Of a stretch of DNA of 36,695 nt, positions 1-7,295 are shown piece by piece; the first letter of the stretch is position 1, and the number at the start of each line of letters is the position of its first letter. Position numbers and translations under genes: made by a program. The DNA lies in assembly GCA_019459485.1 (NCBI GenBank), contig JAIBEZ010000066.1, positions 1 through 36,695 of the forward strand, read 5' to 3'. Below the pieces are notes generated by a model. The model was given only the letters and a program-made list of their open reading frames with translations, was not told the origin of the DNA and made no database searches. This DNA comes from Prolixibacteraceae bacterium (GTDB taxonomy: Bacteria; Bacteroidota; Bacteroidia; Bacteroidales; Prolixibacteraceae).

Positions 1-218
1 CAAAAATTTCGAATACAAAGGAGGAAGGCACCGTCTGGTTTGCCGACTTCGGTGTAGAAAAGCGGATACTTGCCAATGGGGCGTTTACCTTTCGCATGAC
101 TGATGTGTTCGACAGCCTGTCGAAGGTAAAAACCGAGAAGACAGACAAATCGGTTACCAAAGAAACCGAACACGGCCTGGGGCAAATGTTTTTGGTGGGG
201 CTAAACTGGAAATTTTAA
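1..218 (+). CDS. C-terminal end of an outer-membrane beta-barrel protein (TonB-dependent receptor-like), partial
   Basis: The reading frame is open from base 3 to the TAA at 216-218 and gives about 71 residues. The C-terminus reads GLNWKF, alternating hydrophobic residues with a terminal aromatic residue. That is the signature of the last strand of a barrel inserted by the Bam machinery. The preceding stretch has barrel-like alternation (TVWFADFG, AFTFRMTD) and a charged Lys/Thr/Glu-rich loop. A PepSY-type membrane protein follows 13 bases downstream, a pairing common in siderophore or metal uptake loci, so a TonB-dependent receptor is the best guess. The 5' part lies outside the window and the ligand cannot be inferred. 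Confidence 0.65.
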   Translation, partial: KISNTKEEGTVWFADFGVEKRILANGAFTFRMTDVFDSLSKVKTEKTDKSVTKETEHGLGQMFLVGLNWKF

Positions 219-231
219 AACTGAAATAACG

Positions 232-954
232 ATGTTCACTTTCAAACAAATGAGAGCCTGGCACAAATGGCCGGGAATTCTTTTCCTTTTTCCGGCATTC
301 CTGATCAGCATAACTGCCATATTATTGGCATTGGATGGTTTTTTGCACATGGATCGGGTTAAAATTAATCTGCCATTCACGACTGATACCTATTCTGAAA
401 TTGAAATAAAATCAATGGTTGTAGCTGCAGACCGACAGTATGTTGGTTCCAAAAACGGACTTTACATTGTTGAGGGGACTCGGGTTAGTTCTGTTCCTGA
501 ATTGGCCGGAAGTGATATCCGCTCGTTGTTAACGGTGAACGATACCTTGTACATTTCAAGCAAACAAGGTTTGTGGAGGTTGGCTGGCAACACTATTATC
601 CGCTTAATTGATAAAGATGTTTTCCATGTCAGTCAGGTGGGTGACCAACTTTTGGTGAGCGCCGGAAAGAAGGGAATTATCCAGCTCGATCGCAATGGAG
701 AGGAAGTAAAAAACAGTTCGCTGGCCGGAGAAATCGCCTCGAAACTGAGCGCCTCGAAACAGAAACAACCGCAAACCCTGCACAAACTGGTGATTGATTT
801 ACATACAGGTGAGGCGATTGTTGGAAAAACTTTGATGCCATTCTGGATAGCTTTCAGCGGGATTCAATTGTTACTGCTCACTTTAACCGGATGTTGGTTC
901 GCATTTAAGAAAAAACCGGGAGCAAAGAAAAGCCTGATTATGGCAGATAAATGA
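232..954 (+). CDS. PepSY-associated TM-like inner-membrane protein
   Basis: This 240-residue protein has two membrane helices (about 13-35 and 200-225) enclosing a roughly 165-residue extracytoplasmic part. It opens with a basic Trp/His-containing stretch (MRAWHKWPG). Before the second helix is HKLVIDLHTGEA (about 184-195), the histidine-bearing segment typical of the PepSY_TM family. It ends in a Lys-rich cytoplasmic tail. The middle shows repeated short beta-type motifs (VGSKNGLYIV, ISSKQGLWRL) that resemble propeller blades. It starts 13 bases after the receptor-like gene, so the two are probably co-transcribed and act in iron or metal uptake. The 3' end overlaps the convergent gene by 17 bases. 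The family call is good; the biochemical role is inferred. Confidence 0.65.
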   Translation: MFTFKQMRAWHKWPGILFLFPAFLISITAILLALDGFLHMDRVKINLPFTTDTYSEIEIKSMVVAADRQYVGSKNGLYIVEGTRVSSVPELAGSDIRSLLTVNDTLYISSKQGLWRLAGNTIIRLIDKDVFHVSQVGDQLLVSAGKKGIIQLDRNGEEVKNSSLAGEIASKLSASKQKQPQTLHKLVIDLHTGEAIVGKTLMPFWIAFSGIQLLLLTLTGCWFAFKKKPGAKKSLIMADK

Positions 955-1321
955 ACGCCAAAGGAATAAAGATCAAAATAAGGATCAAAGCGATCAGAAT
1001 CATCAGAACCAATTCGGGAGAAAATTGGCCAATCAGCGGAACTCTTGAAGTAAGTTGCCCAAGCTGTTTCATAAATTTGGATTCTGTTTCAACCGGATCT
1101 TTGATATAACCGCCCTGTTTAAGTGAATGAATTGCCCTGACCACATCCGATTCGCGCACGCACAATTTTACTCCGCCAACAGCATTGGCACCTGCTTCGC
1201 AAACCTGCGCGTTAAGCTCGTCTCTCAGTATTACTTCAAACTCTTCTGATTCGAGTTTCGATTTTGCCAAATGTGCCTCATAGCTGTATGTAAAACTGAT
1301 AATCACTATCCAGTTGTCCAT
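938..1321 (-). CDS. DUF2007-type small membrane protein
   Basis: The start is taken at the ATG at 1321 (MDNWIVIISF), giving 127 residues. A longer reading back to 1492 would run into the exporter gene and add sequence that does not look like protein. Residues about 5-75 match the DUF2007 pattern, a putative signal-transducing domain of ferredoxin-like fold (SYEAHLAKSKLESEEF, then GGVKLCV). The C-terminus has one hydrophobic helix (about 103-124) that would anchor it in the membrane. It begins 20 bases after the exporter gene's stop codon and is probably co-transcribed with it. The function is unknown. Confidence 0.72.
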   Translation of the reverse strand: MDNWIVIISFTYSYEAHLAKSKLESEEFEVILRDELNAQVCEAGANAVGGVKLCVRESDVVRAIHSLKQGGYIKDPVETESKFMKQLGQLTSRVPLIGQFSPELVLMILIALILILIFIPLAFIYLP

Positions 1322-1341
1322 GGTTTTATGAATATAAATTT

Positions 1342-2106
1342 CTACTCTCTGATAAAATAAACCGTAGCCGCAATCAACCCGGCAGAAACCACGATCCAGC
1401 GCAACATTTCGGGTTTTATTTTTCCTGCCAGTTTTCCGCCCAGCAATCCGCCCAGAATTGATCCAAATGCCATCACAAAAGCTATCCACCAATCTACTTT
1501 TCCGGAGAAAACAAAATAAATGGCTGCTGCCAGGTTGATGGCAAAGCCAAGCGCCTGTTTCAGAAAATTCAGCCGGGTAAGCGAATCGTCGGTAACCAAA
1601 CCAAGCACAGCCATCAGGATAACTCCCAGTCCGGCACCGAAATAGCCACCGTAAACGGAAGCCAGAAACACCATCGTCAGCATAAAAAACGGACTGTGAT
1701 TTTCATGATGCACATTCACCATGCGTGCAACCACCCAGTTTTTAACCGGAACCTGAACCGCCAACAGCAAAGTAGCCAGCAAAATTAGGTAAGGAATAAC
1801 ACTTCGGAAAGAACTTTCGCTGGTATTGATGAGAAGCAAACCACCGGCGACTCCGCCAACAATGGCAACCGGCAATAATTTAAGCAACCGTTTGTATTGC
1901 GATTGGAAAAAATCGCGCTGCGCCCACATTCCGCCAATGGTTCCGGGCACCAGAGCAATCGTATTCGTAACATTGGCCACCACCGGCGGAATTCCTATAG
2001 CAAGCAGCACCGGAAAACTGACCAACGTTCCGCCGCCTGCAATGGCGTTGATAAACCCTGCAACCATGGCCGCTAAAAAAATCAGAATTTCGTTGAAAAG
2101 TGACAT
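1342..2106 (-). CDS. TSUP-family (TauE/SafE) membrane transporter
   Basis: The protein is 254 residues from the ATG at 2106 (MSLFNEILIF); a start 13 codons upstream is possible but less likely. It has about eight hydrophobic helices in two related halves. The N-terminal half carries the hallmark segment FINAIAGGGTLVSFPVLL followed by NVTNT, and the second half carries GGYFGAGLGVILMAVLGL. These are typical of the sulfite exporter TauE/SafE superfamily, which moves small sulfur or carbon anions. The substrate cannot be read from sequence, although a thiol/sulfur gene block lies about 9 kb away. It is divergent from the sensor kinase gene, with 158 bases between. Confidence 0.85.
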   Translation of the reverse strand: MSLFNEILIFLAAMVAGFINAIAGGGTLVSFPVLLAIGIPPVVANVTNTIALVPGTIGGMWAQRDFFQSQYKRLLKLLPVAIVGGVAGGLLLINTSESSFRSVIPYLILLATLLLAVQVPVKNWVVARMVNVHHENHSPFFMLTMVFLASVYGGYFGAGLGVILMAVLGLVTDDSLTRLNFLKQALGFAINLAAAIYFVFSGKVDWWIAFVMAFGSILGGLLGGKLAGKIKPEMLRWIVVSAGLIAATVYFIRE

Positions 2107-2264
2107 GACGATTTTATTGTTGAAGTGCAAAGATGAAAAAAGCAACGGAGAATGGCAAAACCTTGTCGAAGATGCTGTTTTTCAGGAAATTTAGCTAAAA
2201 GTACTTGATGGTTGAGTACAAAGTATTTTGTAACTTTATTGTCATCCCGCTATAAAAGAATATT

Positions 2265-4442
2265 ATGGGAAAAAGCCTTATTCAGAAACTTGATTTATGG
2301 GCTGAGCGGTTGGTTAGCTTCCCTGGCTGCGACCAAAAGACACTAAATATTCGCAAAACCATGTGGATTGCTACCGTTTTCGGGATGTTTCATGTCATTC
2401 TACATACCGGAGCTTTCCTGATTTTTGCTCCTCAATCGCTTCATTTGCTAATTAATTATGGGTATACGCTTTTAATTTTTCTGGCGGTTGGACTTATTGT
2501 GACTCCAAAACTAACCAGAGGATTTAATTTTTATTTCGTTTTCCATCTTAGCGCTATGCTTTTGGTCACTTTTTATGTCATTTTGAAATTGGGAGGAATT
2601 GCCACTTCCTGCGGACTAATTTTTGCCTGTCTGGCTCTTGTGATTTCGTCGGTTCCGCTTCAAAACACGAAGATTACCGTTTTCCTGTTTTTAATTTTTA
2701 GCATCATCGTATTGCTTTCGGGATTGCTGGTTCCGTGGTTGACAGTTCCGAAGGAAATTACGCCAAGAATCAATGCCATCGTGTTTGTAATGAATACATT
2801 GTCGATGTCAATCCTGATATTTCTCCAAACCATTAGTTTTTTTGCACAACAATCGCACGTCGAAAAGCTGGAGGCCGATAAACTGAAAGAATTGAATGAA
2901 GCCAAAAATAAACTGTTCACCAACATTACCCACGAGTTTCGAACTCCGCTAACAATCATTCAGGGTATGACCAATCTGATTAAATCCAATCCGGATGAAT
3001 GGATAGAAAAGGGTAGCGGAAAGATTGAGAATCAGACCCGAAATTTGCTGGCTTTGGTGAACCAGATGCTTGATCTTTCAAAATTGGAGTCAGGTGCAAT
3101 GCCGGTTCATAGTTTTCAATCAGATATCATCAGTTACCTGAGATATCTGACAGATTCATTTGTCTCACTGGCACAAAGAAAGGACATCCATCTGACTTTT
3201 TTATCTGAGAACAGGCATTTCATGATGGATTTTGATCAGGAAAAAATCATGTATATTGTTTCAAACCTGCTGTCGAACGCACTAAAATATACACCGTGCT
3301 ATGGAACTGTGGAATTGTATGCCGGTTGGACGAAGGAACAGAATGAATTTCTCATCAAAGTCAGCGATAACGGGCCGGGAATCTCTCCGGAACATTTACC
3401 GTTTGTTTTCGACCGTTTTTTTCGGGTGGAAGAGGATCCGGGAGCACAGGTGGGGGGCTCGGGACTTGGTCTGGCGCTGGTTAAAGAATTGGTGAAGCTC
3501 TTGGGTGGTTCGGTTCGTGTGATAAGTTCCGTGGAATCAGGAACTACTTTTATCGTCAGTTTACCTGTGACAAATAATGCCCCGGAAAAGGAAATTATTC
3601 CGAATGAAGCGGTATCTCCGGCAGATTTCGTATCTGCCTCTTATCCTGCGGACGAGCAAAATAGCAATAAAGAAAATGAATTACACACAAGCGAACTGCC
3701 TATTTTACTGGTTGTTGAAGATAGTAATGACCTGAAGATTTATCTGAAAGCATTGCTTGAAAAACAATATCAGCTGGAATTTGCAACCAACGGAAAAAAC
3801 GGGCTTCAAAAGGCATTTGAACACATTCCCGATATCATTATTTCCGATGTTATGATGCCGGTCATGGACGGAATTAAAATGTTGGATACTCTTAAAAATG
3901 ATCTTCGGACAAGCCATATTCCGGTGATCATGCTTACTGCCAAAGCCGATATGGATTCGCGATTAATCGGTTTGGACAAAGGCGCTGATGATTATCTTGC
4001 CAAACCGTTTAATGAGAACGAATTGCTCATCAGGTTAAGAAAACTCATCGAATTACGGCACATTTTACATCAGCGTTATGCCGCCGGGGAACAGGTAATT
4101 CCAGACCAAAACATGGCTGAAAACCTTGAGGACGTATTTATACAAAAAATCAGATCAGTTATGGAAGAGAATCTGGGTGACGACAACTTTGATGTTCATC
4201 GGCTTAGCCGGACACTTGGTATGAGTCGTTCTCAACTCTACCGCAAATTCAACTCACTAACCAATAAATCGGTTATCGATTACTTTTGGACCTTGCGGTT
4301 ATACAAAGCCAAAAACCTGCTGCAGACAACAACGCTGAATGTTTCGGAAGTAGCCTGGTCTGTTGGCTTTAAAAATCTCTCTCATTTTAGCCGGGCTTTT
4401 AAAGATCAGTTCGGAATGAATCCAAGTGCCGTCGGGAAATAA
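2265..4442 (+). CDS. Membrane hybrid sensor kinase with REC and AraC-type HTH output
   Basis: The protein is 725 residues. Six hydrophobic helices occupy about 34-193 with almost no extracytoplasmic loops, so it lacks the large periplasmic sensor of classical Bacteroidota hybrids. A short coiled linker leads into HisKA (ITHEFRTPL, phospho-acceptor His223). The HATPase domain follows, with N box (SNLLSNALKYT), G1 (DNGPGIS) and G2 (GSGLGLALV). The receiver domain (about 480-595) has acidic residues at 485-486 and phospho-acceptor Asp528 in SDVMMPVMDG. The C-terminus (about 625-725) is an AraC/XylS DNA-binding domain (LYRKFNSLT, FKNLSHFSRAFKDQFG). Sensing, phosphotransfer and DNA binding therefore sit in one membrane protein. 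The signal is probably detected within or near the membrane; the targets are unknown. Confidence 0.9.
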   Translation: MGKSLIQKLDLWAERLVSFPGCDQKTLNIRKTMWIATVFGMFHVILHTGAFLIFAPQSLHLLINYGYTLLIFLAVGLIVTPKLTRGFNFYFVFHLSAMLLVTFYVILKLGGIATSCGLIFACLALVISSVPLQNTKITVFLFLIFSIIVLLSGLLVPWLTVPKEITPRINAIVFVMNTLSMSILIFLQTISFFAQQSHVEKLEADKLKELNEAKNKLFTNITHEFRTPLTIIQGMTNLIKSNPDEWIEKGSGKIENQTRNLLALVNQMLDLSKLESGAMPVHSFQSDIISYLRYLTDSFVSLAQRKDIHLTFLSENRHFMMDFDQEKIMYIVSNLLSNALKYTPCYGTVELYAGWTKEQNEFLIKVSDNGPGISPEHLPFVFDRFFRVEEDPGAQVGGSGLGLALVKELVKLLGGSVRVISSVESGTTFIVSLPVTNNAPEKEIIPNEAVSPADFVSASYPADEQNSNKENELHTSELPILLVVEDSNDLKIYLKALLEKQYQLEFATNGKNGLQKAFEHIPDIIISDVMMPVMDGIKMLDTLKNDLRTSHIPVIMLTAKADMDSRLIGLDKGADDYLAKPFNENELLIRLRKLIELRHILHQRYAAGEQVIPDQNMAENLEDVFIQKIRSVMEENLGDDNFDVHRLSRTLGMSRSQLYRKFNSLTNKSVIDYFWTLRLYKAKNLLQTTTLNVSEVAWSVGFKNLSHFSRAFKDQFGMNPSAVGK

Positions 4443-4620
4443 GCTCCCTCATTTTGATCCTGAGACTTTCGGCAAAATTGTGAGACAATGAGCGCAAAAA
4501 TCGTCCATCAACCTCTTTTTTTGCTGAATTTTAGTCCAAATCTTTAGACAGAAACCTGAAATTGAGATTCCAGGAATATGTTTTGAGATGCTGGGAAAAA
4601 GCAATTCAGGAGCATGACTT

Positions 4621-4628
4621 TAAATTTG
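4621..4628 (+). promoter_or_regulatory. Candidate Bacteroidota -7 promoter element
   Basis: TAAATTTG matches TAnnTTTG exactly and lies 52 bases before the secreted-protein start at 4681. No clear TTTG is seen at the -33 position, so support comes only from the -7 box and its location. The rest of 4443-4620 shows no gene. Confidence 0.35.
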
Positions 4629-4680
4629 TTCAGGTATAAACTCATTTACAAAAACGACGAACAATTTTAAAAAGAAAGTC

Positions 4681-5271
4681 ATGAAAACAATTTTAAAAGT
4701 AACGCTGGCAATAGCACTGGCCGCCTTTGTCAACACCTTATTCGCTGCCGGAAACCTGAAGGTAAATATTCTTCCCGTGTCAACAAAAAAGGCAGTAATT
4801 GCCATTTCAACATGCTGCAAAAGTAATTTCAATATTTCAGTAGCAAATGAAGATGGTCGAATTGTTTATTCCAAAGAAGACCTTGAACCAAAAGAAGATT
4901 ACATTCATGAATTTGATCTTAAAGCGTTGGACGATGGCAAATATCAACTTAAAGTGGTTAGTCGGGATATTACCACTGAACGCACATTCCGAAAGTCGGT
5001 CGATGGGATTAAGGTTGGAAAAGAAAAAACGATCGTTACACCTTATTTTGGGTACAAGGACGAAATTCTGCGATGTACTTACCTGAATTTTCAAAAAGAA
5101 GACCTGATGCTGTATTTTCTGAAAAAGAATCAGCTTTTATACACAAAAGAACTCGGTAAAACTTTTAATGTAACCGAAGGAATGAACCTTTCCGGACTGG
5201 AAAGCGGAAATTATGAAGTTATTCTTTTGGCCGGTGACAGGGAATATTCATTTCGGGTTGAGAAAGAATAA
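4681..5271 (+). CDS. Secreted hypothetical protein with beta-sandwich-like repeats
   Basis: This 196-residue protein has a clear signal peptide (basic start, hydrophobic core to about residue 20, then LFAAG). The mature part is beta-rich. Two similar segments, near 68-105 (HEFDLKALDDGKYQLKVVS) and near 162-194 (LSGLESGNYEVILLAG), each have the L-x-x-G-x-Y-x-[VL] pattern of FlgD-like or T9SS-type immunoglobulin folds. A Cys-Cys pair occurs near residue 45. It belongs to a broad class of small Bacteroidota exported proteins, and no enzymatic motif is present. It may be a cell-surface or periplasmic accessory protein; the function is unknown. Confidence 0.6.
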   Translation: MKTILKVTLAIALAAFVNTLFAAGNLKVNILPVSTKKAVIAISTCCKSNFNISVANEDGRIVYSKEDLEPKEDYIHEFDLKALDDGKYQLKVVSRDITTERTFRKSVDGIKVGKEKTIVTPYFGYKDEILRCTYLNFQKEDLMLYFLKKNQLLYTKELGKTFNVTEGMNLSGLESGNYEVILLAGDREYSFRVEKE

Positions 5272-5321
5272 TCCAGACAGTTTTTCATTCCTTGAATCAT
5301 AAAATTCTATTTGGGACGCAC

Positions 5322-5350
5322 AGGGCAAAACTTGAAACGCAGGGCAAAAC
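5322..5350. repeat. Short 10-bp direct repeat in intergenic region
   Basis: AGGGCAAAAC occurs at 5322-5331 and again at 5341-5350, each preceded by ACGC-like sequence. The two copies are 19 bases apart, about two helical turns, so they could be a regulator binding site for the lipoprotein gene at 5415. Chance repetition is not excluded. Confidence 0.25.
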
Positions 5351-5414
5351 CGAAAGCATCGAAATGTCGGAAATTTGAATAAAATCTAAATTATTCACCA
5401 TTAAATTTCTGACT

Positions 5415-5990
5415 ATGAAAACACTGATTTCCTTTTTCTTTATCATGATGATGATGCTCGTGTCTTGTACCAAAGATCAATTTGTTCAGGAAGAAAACCT
5501 TGAACTGAAAAAAGCCAAAGCTCCGATTCCGATGAAGGCTGATTTTTGTGCCACTCCCGACATGACTTCTCCGATGATGCTCATGCCTATTCCCGGACTT
5601 GACCCTACCGATCCTAAAAACTACCTACCAAGCAAAATGTTTGTCAGTGGAAACGCCACGCACATGGGTCTTGTGGACACTGAAAAAAGCTGTACGCTGG
5701 TTGAAACCCTTGAGTTGATCGTTGAGCCGGTAGTAGGGGGCAGTCCACTGTTTTTCCTGAAGCAGACAGGCACGGGGGTTATGACTGCGGCCAATGGCGA
5801 CGATTACCAAATTACCTGGTGGGCAAAAACCTCGCTTGCCAATTGGACATACATTGGAGAAGTAAAAATGTTTGACGGCACCGGAAAGTTTAAAGGAATG
5901 ACCGGGACTGTTCAAATGATTGGCGCAGTTGACATGGTTGCCGGAACAAACTGCTGGAAAGCTGATGGTTTTATGGAATATGCAAAATAA
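5415..5990 (+). CDS. Lipoprotein of unknown function
   Basis: The 191-residue protein starts with a signal peptide ending in a lipobox (LVSC, lipidated Cys18), followed by Thr-Lys-Asp. The mature domain is beta-rich and Gly/Met-rich. It contains GTGKFKGMTGTVQMIG near residues 157-172, the type of segment that closes small closed-barrel folds such as the allene-oxide-cyclase/dirigent-like group. That comparison is only an impression. Two further Cys residues (Cys45 and Cys93) and a Cys near the C-terminus could form disulfides. A surface or periplasmic lipoprotein is likely. Confidence 0.6.
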   Translation: MKTLISFFFIMMMMLVSCTKDQFVQEENLELKKAKAPIPMKADFCATPDMTSPMMLMPIPGLDPTDPKNYLPSKMFVSGNATHMGLVDTEKSCTLVETLELIVEPVVGGSPLFFLKQTGTGVMTAANGDDYQITWWAKTSLANWTYIGEVKMFDGTGKFKGMTGTVQMIGAVDMVAGTNCWKADGFMEYAK

Positions 5991-6110
5991 GATTTGCCAT
6001 CAACAATGGTTTTTGCTAATAATTCCGATTCCGGTTTTCCGGGAAGTTTTCCGGAGGCTGGAGTCTTTTTTAAGTCAAATGCTTATGATTTCAGGCTCCA
6101 TAATTATGTC

Positions 6111-6127
6111 TTTAGTTTTAAACTAAA
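6111..6127. repeat. Perfect 8-bp inverted repeat upstream of the lipoprotein protease gene
   Basis: TTTAGTTT (6111-6118) and AAACTAAA (6120-6127) flank a single T, 62 bases before the start at 6189. It may be an operator or, with the following A/T tract, part of a weak terminator for the preceding lipoprotein gene. The rest of 5991-6188 contains no gene that I recognise. Confidence 0.3.
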
Positions 6128-6188
6128 ACTTTCACCCAATGAAAATTTATTTTTTCTTCAAACGTTGGCAGCAAAATAACCAGATATC

Positions 6189-7121
6189 ATGAAACCATTT
6201 TTCTGTCTTATTCTGCTTGTAAATCTGTTTTCATGCAATTCGGCTAAAGATAAAATCAAGATTGACGAAACCAAACATGTAGGACTGACCGAACTAAAAA
6301 CAGATATGCCATATCGAATTTTATACAGTCCAGGGGAAATTCAACAAGCGAAAAAAAACGCCGAACTTCTAAAGGAAGCTTATCTCTTTTTATCGGATAT
6401 CATGGGACCTAAAGAGCAGTTTTGTTTACTTGTTGTTTCTGAGAAAGACTGGGGAGAAAAAAATACCTATTTCCCGGCATCAGTTATATTGCCATGTTAC
6501 TTCATGGGAAATGTGATTATTAGTACAGGAAAGGATCTCGTGGCGAAAGGCATTGAAAAAAGGATTCTGAGTTTTCCAGAGGAATCAAAAAGTGAGTTTA
6601 TCAAAACTTTTACAAACGATATCGGGGAGCCTGACGGGAAACTCTTCTCGGAAAAACTATTAATACATGAACTAACACATTGTTTTCAGGATCCCAGGAA
6701 TAAGGAAATCCCATATGGCAGCAGATACTTATGGGAGTTACATGCCAATATGGGACTATATGCTTTTTATAAATCCAAACGACCCAATGAATTGAAATCC
6801 ATTACTCAACTGGTAGATTTTTATTTCGACCATCTCCCAACAGATATAAAATATACAAGCCTTTCAGATTTTGACACATATAATATTGATGAAATGAGTG
6901 GAGAAAATTATGAATACTACCAGATGAAGTTAACAAAAGCCGCACAAATAATAATCGACTCCCTAGGAAATAGCATTTTAAAATCCGTAAATGATTTTAT
7001 TGTCAAATATGATGATGCTCGTTATGAAAAGCTAATCACAGAAGATTATAATAAGAAATTGGCTATTGAAATTGACCCACGTTTTATTGAAATAATACAT
7101 TCTTTTTTGGAGATGAATTAA
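6189..7121 (+). CDS. Putative zinc metallopeptidase lipoprotein (HELTH motif)
   Basis: The 310-residue protein has a lipoprotein signal (LFSC, lipidated Cys16). Residues 160-164 read HELTH, the zinc-binding HExxH motif, inside a hydrophobic helix (LLIHELTHCFQ). Nineteen residues after the second His, at Glu183, is WELHANMG, which could supply the third zinc ligand. That spacing resembles gluzincins of the thermolysin type. The rest of the sequence has no similarity that I recognise. The gene is visibly richer in A/T and in ATA, AAA and AAT codons than the GH42 gene downstream, which suggests horizontal acquisition. It is probably anchored in the outer or inner membrane facing the periplasm or surface. 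The substrate is unknown. Confidence 0.65.
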   Translation: MKPFFCLILLVNLFSCNSAKDKIKIDETKHVGLTELKTDMPYRILYSPGEIQQAKKNAELLKEAYLFLSDIMGPKEQFCLLVVSEKDWGEKNTYFPASVILPCYFMGNVIISTGKDLVAKGIEKRILSFPEESKSEFIKTFTNDIGEPDGKLFSEKLLIHELTHCFQDPRNKEIPYGSRYLWELHANMGLYAFYKSKRPNELKSITQLVDFYFDHLPTDIKYTSLSDFDTYNIDEMSGENYEYYQMKLTKAAQIIIDSLGNSILKSVNDFIVKYDDARYEKLITEDYNKKLAIEIDPRFIEIIHSFLEMN

Positions 7122-7227
7122 TTGCCATTAAAGAATCACTTAATGACCAAATAAATCAATTAGAGATCACTTCAATTTTTGCGATAAACAGGATTCATAT
7201 TTGGATAAAAGGTTTCCTGGATAAGTG

Positions 7228-7262
7228 TTTGCTGTACATTTACCGTCTATTGGTTATATTTG
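7228..7262 (+). promoter_or_regulatory. Candidate promoter for the GH42 gene
   Basis: TTTG at 7228-7231 and TATATTTG at 7255-7262 match the Bacteroidota -33 (TTTG) and -7 (TAnnTTTG) elements, with 23 bases between. Transcription would begin near 7270, leaving about 25 bases of leader before the ATG at 7296. Confidence 0.5.
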
Positions 7263-7295
7263 TTCCATAACTGATCAAACTTAAACCTATAACAC

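Noticed and set aside
1322-1492. Longer N-terminus for the DUF2007 gene starting at 1492
   Set aside because: It would overlap the exporter gene in another frame and adds a basic stretch with no family similarity; the ATG at 1321 starts the conserved domain.
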